Source of the DNA: Lutimaribacter pacificus | Lineage (GTDB): Bacteria > Pseudomonadota > Alphaproteobacteria > Rhodobacterales > Rhodobacteraceae | Reading direction: 5' to 3' | Length of the DNA stretch: 64,000 nt | NCBI RefSeq assembly: GCF_900142185.1 | Contig: NZ_FQZZ01000001.1 | Span: forward strand, 186,001-250,000 | Shown here: positions 53,643 to 62,208 of the stretch, one piece after another | Layout: the number at the start of each line of letters is the position of its first letter | Position numbering within the stretch: position 1 is the stretch's first letter | Made by a program: the position numbers and the translations under genes | Notes under the pieces: generated by a model | Database searches by the model: none | Told to the model about the DNA's origin: nothing | Seen by the model: the letters and a program-made list of their open reading frames with translations, nothing else

Positions 53643-54470
53643 CTACGCGAACGGATCCCGATACCATCCCAGCTTCTGCTTCAGCGCCAGCCACAGGAAC
53701 GGTGTCTGGTGGATGAAATAGCGTTTCCAGCGCAACCGGGGTTCCTTCAGCACGCGATAGAACCATTCGAACCCGGCATTCGTCACCCAGGCCGGGGGCC
53801 TTTTCAACGTGCGGGCCTCGTAGTCGACCGTGCCGCCAAGCGGCAGGACAAGGCGCAGGCCGGGCATCCGGTCGCAGGTGTCCATGATGAATTTTTCCTG
53901 CGTGCCGCCGCTCATCGCCACGAACAGGACCGTGGCGCCGGACGCGTTCACGCGATCGACCACGCGGGCAACCTCGTCAGCGTCCTTTTCGAAGCCGAAG
54001 GGCGGGGCGTAGGTGTCGATCACGATGTCGCGCCCGGCCTTTTCGTTGATGTTGCGCGCCGCGATCTCGGCAATGCCGGGCTTGCCACCGAGTATGAACA
54101 CGGTCACATCCGGGTCGTCCTTGTGGCGCATGTAGAATTTCGGAAAGAAATCCGAGCCAGACACCCGCTCTCTCACCGGGGTGCCCAAGAGCTTGAGCGC
54201 GAAATACATGATCTGGCTGTCGCAGGTCACCACGTCGAACCTGTCGAGGATGTCATAGAACGCCCGGTCCTTTTGCAGCTTGATCAGCATATCGACATGA
54301 AGCGTCAAAAGGCGGCCGCGATCGAAGTTTTCCAGCAGCTCGTCCATCGTGACGTCATGCACGAAGGCGTTAAGAATGGGCACCTTGCGCAACGGGCGCA
54401 TCACCGGTGCGGCGCCGGGAACCTTGACGGTGCTGCCCTCGTGACGCTTGGAGATCAAGCCATCCTCCAT
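53643..54470 (-). CDS. WecG/TagA/CpsF family glycosyltransferase (GT26)
   Basis: A protein of about 275 residues. It shows the GT26 pattern: LNAFVHDVTMDELLENF, LTLHVDMLIKLQKDRAF (the Thr-x-Asn/His-Val-Asp motif), VTCDSQIMYFALKLLG with the catalytic-type Asp, FILGGKPGIAEIAARN, and RPPAWVTNAGFEWFYRVLKE, which is highly diagnostic. These enzymes transfer N-acetylmannosaminuronic acid, glucose or similar sugars to lipid-linked intermediates. ATG 54470 is preferred because AAGGA lies 7 bases upstream; the longer frame from 54515 lacks a visible site. Confidence 0.92.
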   Translation of the reverse strand: MEDGLISKRHEGSTVKVPGAAPVMRPLRKVPILNAFVHDVTMDELLENFDRGRLLTLHVDMLIKLQKDRAFYDILDRFDVVTCDSQIMYFALKLLGTPVRERVSGSDFFPKFYMRHKDDPDVTVFILGGKPGIAEIAARNINEKAGRDIVIDTYAPPFGFEKDADEVARVVDRVNASGATVLFVAMSGGTQEKFIMDTCDRMPGLRLVLPLGGTVDYEARTLKRPPAWVTNAGFEWFYRVLKEPRLRWKRYFIHQTPFLWLALKQKLGWYRDPFA

Positions 54471-54780
54471 AAGCCGGTCCTTCCCTGAATAGTTATCGAA
54501 ACCGGAGCAAGACATTGCCGCGGCCGGTCTGGCAAAAGCGGCATCGTGGGCACCGGCCGAGTTTATTGAAAATTCTACCGTTTGAAACGCTTACCTGTTA
54601 CCGCACCCTTCTATCGGCGAAATTTATGTCTGCAATTTGACGTCACTGGACCGGTTCGATGGCCTTGCCCCCGCCTTCCGGCGCAAAACCGCCGGCGCGG
54701 CTGCAAAAATACCCAGAAAAAAGGGTACATAACGGTCCTGCAGGCGGAAAGTGGGAAAAACCTGACCTTCTTCCCGCGGC

Positions 54781-55797
54781 TCACCCGGTTTCCAGGGCAA
54801 GCGTCAGCGACCTGGGATCGACCGCAAAGGATTGCAGCGAGTATTTCACGAAGGGCTTTTCCAGATCGTAGGCCCCGGCCACATGTTCGGGCTTGATCCG
54901 TCCGCGCACGCCCAGCCAGCGGCAGCCGACCTGGTGGGACATGACGCGGTAGACATCGGTCATGTGGCCGCAAGGGAAAAGCTCGATCAGCCGTTCGAGG
55001 CGGGATTGCCCGGAACGATAGAGCAGTGGGGCAAGCGCCGCGCCGTGAATGGCGACAATCTCTTCGGTCTCTTCGAACAGGCGGAACTGGTCCGCGACGG
55101 ACAGGTCCTCGGGGTAGAGCCTGGTGAAACCGCGTTCCGCCAACAGGCTTTCGATCTCGGGCTCATTCTCCAGCACGCGGGTTTTCCGGCGGGACAGGAA
55201 TGCCCGCGCAGGAAGGACGGTACCCTGGCTGTCCGCTTCCCTGCATTGCGACAGCACCTGTTGCGGATAAGGCAGATGCGCCCAATCCGCCCGGGCGGGC
55301 CGGATTCCGGTCCAGGGGTCTGCGGTGAAATTCAGGGCGCGTCCCTCCACGGGGGCATCGGTGCACAGGGTTTCAAGCCCGAAGAACTGTGCGGCCTGGA
55401 TGATATACCGCGGCGTGTCGCCGGGCAGGACAAGCAGCATGCCCTCCGGCGGGCATCCGGCGTCCTCGGCCAGCGCGAACAGGATGGGCAGGTGGTTGTT
55501 CAGGAAATGCGCCCAGTTCTGCGGAAACCGCAGGCGAAAATCCACGAAAACCCGGCCTTCGACACGCTGAGGGGCGGGCCGGCGCAACAGGGACAAGCTG
55601 CGCCGGGGCGGTTCCGGCGGGTGAGCCACGGTATCGGTCAGATCGAATGAAAGCGTGCCGCCCACCACTGTCTTGACTGGCAGGTGCACGATCTCGCAAT
55701 CGGCGACGAAGCGGTCGACCAGGTGCGACTGCGCCGTGACCAATGTATCGGCCGGACAGTGACAAGGCGCGATCGTCAGCTTGCCGGTGTTGCGCAT
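54781..55797 (-). CDS. Family 61-like glycosyltransferase (DUF563)
   Basis: A protein of about 338 residues related to the DUF563/GT61 capsular group. Segments include VFVDFRLRFPQNWAHFLNNH, FLSRRKTRVLENEPEIESLL, and EEIVAIHGAALAPLLYR, the HGA motif typical of the family. The ATG at 55797 follows a GAGAAGGA site; the frame is open to 55902 but that portion overlaps the polymerase gene. It lies 10 bases after the polymerase gene in one operon. Sugar unknown. Confidence 0.84.
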   Translation of the reverse strand: MRNTGKLTIAPCHCPADTLVTAQSHLVDRFVADCEIVHLPVKTVVGGTLSFDLTDTVAHPPEPPRRSLSLLRRPAPQRVEGRVFVDFRLRFPQNWAHFLNNHLPILFALAEDAGCPPEGMLLVLPGDTPRYIIQAAQFFGLETLCTDAPVEGRALNFTADPWTGIRPARADWAHLPYPQQVLSQCREADSQGTVLPARAFLSRRKTRVLENEPEIESLLAERGFTRLYPEDLSVADQFRLFEETEEIVAIHGAALAPLLYRSGQSRLERLIELFPCGHMTDVYRVMSHQVGCRWLGVRGRIKPEHVAGAYDLEKPFVKYSLQSFAVDPRSLTLALETG

Positions 55798-55807
55798 CAA
55801 ATCGACA

Positions 55808-57343
55808 TCATCCTTCTCTCGGCTTGCGGATGTGGAGAGGCGGCCGTGTGTAGGCGGGTTTTTCTTCGGCCGCGGCCGATGGCGGCCGTAATTGTTCCTC
55901 ATGCCTGCCCGAGGCCGTCACACGCGCCGCGCGAATATCCCTTGTCTTCTCTATCGCGCGTGCGGTCTGATACCTGCCCATCAGCGCCCCCGCCACGAGC
56001 CAGACCACGGGCGAAATCGTCGCGTTCGGAAGAAGGTCGATCAGCGACCCCGCCAGCACCAGGGTCAGGCCCGCTGTCGCCGGCGACAGGTTGAACCGCC
56101 TTCGGTTGAATGCCAACAACACGGTGGAAAGCCCCAGCAGGCCGAACTGGGCGATATAGCCCATCCAGCCGTAGACCCCGGTGACAATGATCCAGTAACC
56201 GTCCGTTGCGATCGTGCGGTCGTTTTCCGTCTGAACCCGATTGCGCCCGCCGCTGCCCCAGCCCGCAAGGGGCTTGCGGTTGGCGTGCAGCAGCATCGCG
56301 TCCTCGGCGTCGAACCGGTACTGGAGCGAATCCGCACGTTCCCTGCTTATGCCCGCCACCAGCGAATAGATCTGCTGCGTCGGGATCAGGTCGGCACCGC
56401 GCAGGCTGGGGTAGAGCATGACAACCGACGCAATCGCCGCCGCGGCAAGCAGTTGAAGCTGCAGCGCAGTGAACAGCACCAGCGGCAGAAGCAGCAAGGC
56501 GATGACAAGCGCCGTCATGGATTTACACAGCACCAGCGTCATCAGCAGCCAGAAACAAGCAAGAAGCCAGCGCCTGGCGCTTTCCGTACCCTTGAATTCG
56601 CGCCAGAGCGCCCCGGCAGCGATCACCGCGATACTGAACAGGATCGCAACCCAGATTCCATGATAGAGAAACAGCACCGGCCGGAAGCCGCCATAACGCA
56701 CATTCTGCAGGAAACGGTGTGGAGAAAAGCCGTAGAAGATGCGGTTGAGCTGCGGGCTCATCCGTACCTCGTAAAGGGCAAGCAAGGAATAGCCGAGCGC
56801 GGCGATTACCAGCACCTTCAGCAACACCACATGGCTTTCGGGGCTGTTGAGATAGCGCCGCGCCAGGAAGAACGGCGCCAGCCCCACCAGCAGGTTCAGG
56901 TTCACCGACAGCCCGTCATAGAGTTCCAGCCCGGCCAGAAACCGATCGCCCTCAACAAGCGGCTCCATGTTGTTCATCACCGTGATAAGCGGCGATCCGA
57001 ACAGCAACACGATAAGCCCCCAGAACAGAACCTTGCCGCGCCTTATGGTGAAGCCATCGGCGATCGGTCCCCCGGCATCCACCCGCTGTGTCGCGCGACC
57101 CTGCCGGCTTGTCTTGTCGGAGGCAACCAGGGCGAAACACATGATCGCCGCGAACAGGCTGGGCACAAGCTCCTTATCCCAGGCCGGCAATAGTGGCAGG
57201 TCGAACGCTGTGATTCGCGGCAGCAGCATATAGCCGGCGATGATCGTCCAGGCCAGCGCCTCGTTCAGCGGGCGCAGGCGGAACAGGACGATGGTGACCA
57301 CCGGCCATATGAACAACATGGCATATGCGAAAGTGGATGGCAT
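55808..57343 (-). CDS. O-antigen ligase/Wzy-like polymerase membrane protein
   Basis: A 511-residue protein with about ten to twelve hydrophobic spans and one large periplasmic loop holding RADSLQYRFDAEDAMLLH and KPLAGWGSGGRNRV, a motif pattern (R-x-x-G/H with W-G-x-G) common to WaaL/Wzy. The C-terminus is basic and disordered. It would polymerise repeat units or ligate the chain to an acceptor in the periplasm. It heads a two-gene unit with the GT61-like gene. Divergent to VPLPA-CTERM gene 2 across a 380-base region. Confidence 0.88.
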   Translation of the reverse strand: MPSTFAYAMLFIWPVVTIVLFRLRPLNEALAWTIIAGYMLLPRITAFDLPLLPAWDKELVPSLFAAIMCFALVASDKTSRQGRATQRVDAGGPIADGFTIRRGKVLFWGLIVLLFGSPLITVMNNMEPLVEGDRFLAGLELYDGLSVNLNLLVGLAPFFLARRYLNSPESHVVLLKVLVIAALGYSLLALYEVRMSPQLNRIFYGFSPHRFLQNVRYGGFRPVLFLYHGIWVAILFSIAVIAAGALWREFKGTESARRWLLACFWLLMTLVLCKSMTALVIALLLLPLVLFTALQLQLLAAAAIASVVMLYPSLRGADLIPTQQIYSLVAGISRERADSLQYRFDAEDAMLLHANRKPLAGWGSGGRNRVQTENDRTIATDGYWIIVTGVYGWMGYIAQFGLLGLSTVLLAFNRRRFNLSPATAGLTLVLAGSLIDLLPNATISPVVWLVAGALMGRYQTARAIEKTRDIRAARVTASGRHEEQLRPPSAAAEEKPAYTRPPLHIRKPREG

Positions 57344-57723
57344 GAAAAGCGTCTGCGGTTTCCGTAATGCGCCTCAAGTTCGGCGGTGGTTGGCAATCAT
57401 CTGCCAACATACATACGAGGTTTGGCGCTTTTGAAAAACCTTGGTTTTCTTGCTCAACCAATTGTTTCTGCCGGGGTCTGCGTCAAGCGTGCCGAATGAT
57501 AAGGGATCACCGATTCGTACGGATGGATTTCAAGGATCATATGCGCAAGCACTACCTTGGCGATTGTTTTGAGAGTCTGTTGGCGAGAGGTGCAATCATA
57601 GGGTGAATTTCATTGCTCACATTCTGATTTTTCTATGAAATGAGGCGGGAATGTGGCACACTTTAACAGAATGTTAGGTGTGATTTGAGCCTGTTTGACG
57701 CTCCAAATTATTAGGGCTGGAAA
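57344..57723. other. AT-rich divergent region between polymerase and VPLPA-CTERM gene 2
   Basis: A 380-base stretch without a convincing gene. It should hold promoters for the polymerase gene (minus) and the VPLPA-CTERM gene (plus). The part near 57600-57720 is clearly AT-rich. A TTAA-N7-TTAG element (listed separately) is the only motif of note. Confidence 0.55.
57663..57677. promoter_or_regulatory. TTAA-N7-TTAG element before VPLPA-CTERM gene 2
   Basis: TTAACAGAATGTTAG resembles the CtrA consensus TTAA-N7-TTAA with one change, and also forms the inverted halves TAAC/GTTA. It lies 46 bases before the start codon. A similar element precedes VPLPA-CTERM gene 1. CtrA control is a reasonable guess in this group but is not demonstrated. 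Confidence 0.3.
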
Positions 57724-58452
57724 ATGAAAACTTTGAAAAACAAACTCCTTGCGGGTGCAGCTTCTACTGCCGTGCTGTTCTTTGTTAGCGTGGCGGGAGC
57801 TTCGGCAGCCACATTATCCACCGAGATTACGTTTGAAGATGGCGTTGTCAGCCCGAACGCAAATGGGTCGGTGGTTTGGGATGGCTACCTCGTAGAGCCC
57901 ACGAATATCACGAGTGGCCAGTGCGAATCCGGCGACTGCACATTGGAATCCGGCAATGGCCCGCTTCCTGTGATCACAAGGCAGAGCGATAGCGTGCTGT
58001 TCGATTTCAAGAGCTTCTGGTTTTCGATGCAGGGCAAAGGCGGCACGACAGACGCACAGAACAGTTTCTACGTCGAAGGCTTCGATGAGAACAATATTTC
58101 GGTAAAGAAGATTACGTTCACACTTAGCGACGCAATTGGTGTCTTCACCGATTACACGATCGTCCAGAAGACAGGCGAGGGTGGTACCGGGACCGGCGAC
58201 TCCGCTTGTGAGAACGACAAGATTTGCAAATCGGTCGGATATGCCGTGACCCTTGGAAGTGCGTTTGAAAACCTCAGCCGTGTGGAGTTTCTAGCCACGG
58301 AAACAGCGAATACGCGGTTGGATTCTATGTTATTCGAGCGCGAGGGTGATCCCGGCGGCGGCGTCATCCCCCTTCCCGCCGGCCTGCCCCTTCTGCTGAC
58401 GGCCGTGGGTATCGGCGGGCTGATCGGCCGGCGCAAGCGCAAGTCTGCCTGA
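57724..58452 (+). CDS. VPLPA-CTERM sorted surface protein 2
   Basis: A 242-residue secreted protein. The signal peptide ends at VAGASAA (about residue 28). The mature part is Ser/Thr/Asn-rich and beta-like with four cysteines, two in QCESGDC and two in CENDKIC, likely forming disulfides. The sorting tail at residues 215-242 reads IPLPAGL, a hydrophobic span (PLLLTAVGIGGLIG) and the basic end RRKRKSA. IPLPAG is a normal variant of VPLPA. It is probably processed by the exosortase encoded 2.1 kb downstream. GC content is low compared with neighbours. Confidence 0.92.
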   Translation: MKTLKNKLLAGAASTAVLFFVSVAGASAATLSTEITFEDGVVSPNANGSVVWDGYLVEPTNITSGQCESGDCTLESGNGPLPVITRQSDSVLFDFKSFWFSMQGKGGTTDAQNSFYVEGFDENNISVKKITFTLSDAIGVFTDYTIVQKTGEGGTGTGDSACENDKICKSVGYAVTLGSAFENLSRVEFLATETANTRLDSMLFEREGDPGGGVIPLPAGLPLLLTAVGIGGLIGRRKRKSA

Positions 58453-58569
58453 ACGCTGAAAAGACTACTATATCTTGGGGTAGGGTGCCTTGATGGGCGC
58501 CCTACTTTCGTCATAGTGTCTGCTTAAAAAAACATGCCCGGACGGGGCTGAATTCGAGCGAGAGCGGAC

Positions 58570-59787
58570 ATGAAAAAGCAATACCAGAACGGCCTGCGGG
58601 GGCCGCTTGCGGATATCCTGCCCCCGGTCTTCGATACGGAAGCGGTGGCCGGGTTCTTTTCCGGCGGACATCGCGGCAAGGCGTTTGAAGGGGCGGACAT
58701 GTCTTTCGGGCCGGGGTCTGCCGATACAGGTGCGCCCGGTGAAGCCGCGCCAGGGACAGATCCGGTCCTGCCCGACGCCGCGCAGAACGCGCAGGACGGT
58801 CTGAACCCCGCGCAGGAACGCGCCGCGACCGAGCTGCCGGAGCGTGCCAAGCCCTTTGCCACATATGAACAGCCCGAGGAGCCGGATACGCCGTTTCAGG
58901 ACGCCGCGGCCAAGCCCAGCTGGGCCGGCGGCGGTGACAAGACCTCGGACGGCGGCGGCGGCGGGGGCAAGGGAAAGGGCAAGAACAAGCCCGTGGACAA
59001 TGGGGACGGGTCGACGGATACCAGCGACAGCGGGACCGATACCGGCATGGATACCGGCGGCGACACCGGCACGGATACGGGGACCGGTACCGCGACGGAA
59101 ACCAACCCCGGCAGCAACGATCCGAACACTTATATCAGCGGCATGGACACGCCGGACGGCTATAACATCGCCCTGGTTTTTCAGGGCGACTGGCTGCAAT
59201 CGCAGCGGGATGCCCTGGCGCGTGCGGCCGAGGCGATCAGCGATTTCATTACCGGGGATGTCGCAAGCCATAATGGCATCGACGATATCGAACTGACCCT
59301 TGTGCAGGCCAGCATTGACGGCGGCGGCGGCGCATGGGCAACCGGCGGGCCGCGCTCGGTGCGTTCTGACAGCCTGCTGCCCAGCACCGGCGTTCTGACC
59401 TTCGATACCGCCGATATCGACAGCCTCGATTCCAGCGGGTTGTGGGAAGACCTGGGTATGCATGAAATGCTGCACGCGATGGGGTTCGGCACACTGTTCT
59501 CGGCTCTGGGCCTTATCGAAACGGTCGATGGGCAAAAACGGTTCACCGGCGCGAATGCGGTCGAGGCCTATCATACCGAATTCGCCGGGATTGCCGGTAG
59601 CGATCTACTTTCGGATATCGGCATCGCGCTCGATGCGTCCGGTGCGCATTGGGATGACGGCGGTTTCACCAAGGAACTGATGACGCCCTATCTGCGTTAC
59701 TCGGGCAATTACCTGTCGGATATGAGCATCGCGGCGATGGAAGACATCGGTTACGAAACCATCTACGAGTCCGTTACCGTCGCCTGA
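58570..59787 (+). CDS. Leishmanolysin-like (M8-type) secreted metallopeptidase
   Basis: A 405-residue protein. It has no Sec signal peptide. Residues about 60-185 are low-complexity and probably disordered (Gly-Lys then Asp-Thr-Gly repeats such as DTGMDTGGDTGTDTG). The C-terminal half carries the metzincin zinc site HEMLHAMGF (His298, Glu299, His302), a distal His360 in GAHWDD, and a Met-turn candidate Met371 in KELMTPYL, as in leishmanolysin-family peptidases; SIAAMEDIGYET closes the domain. It may be exported by a non-Sec route such as the type I system in this window. It lies between VPLPA-CTERM gene 2 and the exosortase. Confidence 0.82.
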   Translation: MKKQYQNGLRGPLADILPPVFDTEAVAGFFSGGHRGKAFEGADMSFGPGSADTGAPGEAAPGTDPVLPDAAQNAQDGLNPAQERAATELPERAKPFATYEQPEEPDTPFQDAAAKPSWAGGGDKTSDGGGGGGKGKGKNKPVDNGDGSTDTSDSGTDTGMDTGGDTGTDTGTGTATETNPGSNDPNTYISGMDTPDGYNIALVFQGDWLQSQRDALARAAEAISDFITGDVASHNGIDDIELTLVQASIDGGGGAWATGGPRSVRSDSLLPSTGVLTFDTADIDSLDSSGLWEDLGMHEMLHAMGFGTLFSALGLIETVDGQKRFTGANAVEAYHTEFAGIAGSDLLSDIGIALDASGAHWDDGGFTKELMTPYLRYSGNYLSDMSIAAMEDIGYETIYESVTVA

Positions 59788-60594
59788 CAGTCTGGCGGCC
59801 AGCCAAAAGGAAAGGCCGGCGCCACGAAAGCGGCACCGGCCTGGTGTAATGTCAGATCGCGTAATTCCCTCTGCGATCCCCGTCATAAAACCTTCTGCGG
59901 CCTGTGGCCGTTGAAAAGGGCTTTCTACGCGAACCGGGCACTCGTTACGGAAAATGCGATTGAACTCAGTGTTCGGCCAACCTGCGCCTGCGTCTTCCTG
60001 TTGTCAGCGGCCGACGAAAAATCGCCATGTTGCAGCCATAATCTACCAATTGCGCCATATACCGCATAGCGGAGATTGGGGAATGCTACCTATAGGCGTG
60101 TTTTGCGCGTTTCCGTAACGCATTATCCCGTCAGGGTGGAGTCTCGCAAAAACAATTCCGCGGCGAATTTCAGACTGGTGATCGGTCGGAAACGAGCTGC
60201 CTTCGCATGATGCCGGAAAATTGCCCGATTTGTACGATTTGTCTTGGGGGCGATTCTTGGCTCCGCGGGCCTCTGGCCTTGTGGCAGGGGCATGCATCAA
60301 TCAGTTTCGGTATTTCGAACAGTGGTGACCGAACCATGCTCTGACCGTGTGGCAGGTGTGCAGGATTTCGTATAACCTATTGACTTTAAACTAATAAATA
60401 GTTCATGTCCTGATTTCTCCGGCGAAAACGCACCGTCGCATCATACCCGTTTTCGATCCACCCGGCGCGATCACGCCTGCGTCAGGCGGCAGGATTGAAT
60501 TGGTTTTCCGGGCCGTCTCGGGTAGAACCTTGTGTGTTCAAAGAATTTCTTGCCCAACGGGCTATTCAATTTTCGACAGGGTCTGGCATCGGTC
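59788..60594. other. 807-base intergenic region before the exosortase gene
   Basis: No convincing gene was found. It starts with a GC-rich hairpin (listed separately) and then is AT-richer, especially near 60360-60420. Short frames on both strands (about 70-90 codons) lack ribosome-binding sites and typical codon use. It presumably holds the exosortase promoter and perhaps an unrecognised RNA; no confident promoter motif was seen. Confidence 0.5.
59813..59842 (+). terminator. Hairpin after the metallopeptidase gene
   Basis: AGGCCGGCGCC pairs with GGCACCGGCCT (one mismatch) around an 8-base loop, 25 bases after the stop. There is no strong T-run; a transcription terminator is likely but not certain. 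Confidence 0.45.
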
Positions 60595-62187
60595 ATGACG
60601 GATATAACAAGGTCGCATTCTCCCATCGTTTCCGGGTTTTTCCACTGGGGCACGTTCTGGCTGCTGCTGGCGACGATTGCCGCCGGCATGTTCTATTGGA
60701 ACGGTATCTCCGAACTGCTCGAAGCGTGGCAATTGCCGGAATACAGCCACGGCCCGCTGATCCCGGTTCTGTCCGCGCTGCTGTTCCTGCGGCAGCTGAA
60801 AACCGTGCCGGTCAATCACGGGCCGGTGCATGATCGCTGGCCGGGCATCGTGCTGCTGGTCATCGCCGTTGCGCTGGGCGCGGCGGGGCGGCTGCTCGAA
60901 ATCCACGATATCGTGGCCTATGGGCTGATCCTCTGGGTCGGGGCCATCCTGCTGATCAGTTTCGGCTGGGACACGGGCAAGCATTTCTGGCCGCCGGTGG
61001 TGCATCTGGTCTACATGCTGCCGCTGCCCGGTGCGCTTTACTATGGCCTGTCCACCTATCTGCAGGGCGTGTCGTCCGAGCTTGGGGTGTTTTTCCTGCA
61101 ACTGATCCACGTCCCGGTCTTCCTCGAGGGGAACATCATCGACCTTGGTGTCTACAAGCTGCAGGTCGCCGAGGCCTGTTCGGGGCTGCGTTACCTGTTC
61201 CCGATCCTCAGCTTCTCCTACATCTTTGCGGTGCTTTATCAGGGGCCGATGTGGCACAAGGCACTGCTGCTGGTGTCCGCCGCGCCGATCACCGTTTTCA
61301 TGAACTCGGTGCGTATCGCGATCGCAGGCTACATCGTGAACCACTACGGGCTCGACTGGGTCGAGGGGTTCACCCATTTCTTCGAAGGCTGGGTCATCTT
61401 CATTGCCTGCGTGCTGATCCTGTTCGCCCTGGCCTGGGTGCTGGTGCTGCTCAGGCGCGACAAGGTGGGCCTGATCGAGGCGCTTGATCTTGAGACCGAG
61501 GGCCTTGGCACACAGGCCAGGCGTATCGGGCTGGTGCAGCCCAGCAAGGCGATGCTGACCGCTGCCCTGCTGGTCGGCTGCCTGGCGATGGCCTGGAAGG
61601 CCGTGCCCGAACGCGAGGCGATCGTGGTCGAGCGCGAACCCTTCACGCTGTTCCCGTCGAGCGTGGGCGACTGGCGGGCATTGCGCCACGGCTCGTTCGA
61701 CCCCGAGATCGAGCGCGCGCTGGCGGCCAACGACTATCTTCTGGCCAACCTCAGCCAGCCGGGGGTGGACGAACCCGTCGAGCTGTTCATCGCCTGGTAC
61801 AAGGATCAAAGCCGCGGCGGCGTGCACTCGCCCGAGGTCTGCCTGCCCGGCGCCGGCTGGGAGATCGCGGCGCTCGATCCCATCGAGGCGGTGGATGAAA
61901 CGACCGGCCAGTCCTTTACCCTGAACCGCGCGATCATCCAGAAGGGCGTGAACCGGCAGCTTGTCTATTACTGGTACGAACAACAGGGCAAGCGCACGTC
62001 GTCGATGTTCGGCGCCAAGCTGCACCTGTTGCTGGGCAAGCTGGCGAACGGGCGCAACGACAGCGCGATCGTCCGGCTGACCACGCGGATGGGCGCGGGC
62101 GAGCCGGTCGCGGCGGCCGAGGCGCGGCTGCAGGACAGTATGCAGGACGTTCTGGTCAAGCTGCCGCGCTTTGTTCCCGGGATCTGA
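60595..62187 (+). CDS. xrtD: Exosortase D-type transpeptidase fused to an EpsI domain
   Basis: A 530-residue inner-membrane protein. Residues about 1-310 are an eight-or-so-span exosortase with the conserved triad Cys195 (AEACSGLRYLFP), Arg240 (MNSVRIAIAG) and His261 (THFFEGW). Residues about 320-530, after one more membrane span, form an EpsI-like domain (WKAVPEREAIVVEREPFTLFP, WYKDQSRGGVHSPEVCLPG, YYWYEQQGK). This fusion is typical of the exosortase paired with VPLPA-CTERM proteins (XrtD). It should cleave or transfer the C-terminal tails of the two such proteins in the window. ATG 60595 is preferred; an upstream GTG (60532) would add 21 polar residues. The sulfotransferase gene follows after 21 bases. 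Confidence 0.93.
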   Translation: MTDITRSHSPIVSGFFHWGTFWLLLATIAAGMFYWNGISELLEAWQLPEYSHGPLIPVLSALLFLRQLKTVPVNHGPVHDRWPGIVLLVIAVALGAAGRLLEIHDIVAYGLILWVGAILLISFGWDTGKHFWPPVVHLVYMLPLPGALYYGLSTYLQGVSSELGVFFLQLIHVPVFLEGNIIDLGVYKLQVAEACSGLRYLFPILSFSYIFAVLYQGPMWHKALLLVSAAPITVFMNSVRIAIAGYIVNHYGLDWVEGFTHFFEGWVIFIACVLILFALAWVLVLLRRDKVGLIEALDLETEGLGTQARRIGLVQPSKAMLTAALLVGCLAMAWKAVPEREAIVVEREPFTLFPSSVGDWRALRHGSFDPEIERALAANDYLLANLSQPGVDEPVELFIAWYKDQSRGGVHSPEVCLPGAGWEIAALDPIEAVDETTGQSFTLNRAIIQKGVNRQLVYYWYEQQGKRTSSMFGAKLHLLLGKLANGRNDSAIVRLTTRMGAGEPVAAAEARLQDSMQDVLVKLPRFVPGI

Positions 62188-62208
62188 CCAGGGGGCCGGG
62201 GCAGGGCG

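Noticed and set aside
57653-57669. TGGCACACTTTAACA as a sigma-54 promoter before VPLPA-CTERM gene 2
   Set aside because: The -24 half is good, but no GC is present at the -12 spacing.
58980-59100. Asp-Thr-Gly repeats in the metallopeptidase as RTX repeats
   Set aside because: They lack the GGxGxDxUx nonapeptide pattern and look like a disordered linker.
60022-60057. tRNA-like D-arm pattern on the minus strand (GCGCAATTGGTAGA)
   Set aside because: No acceptor stem, anticodon arm or GTTC T-loop can be built around it.
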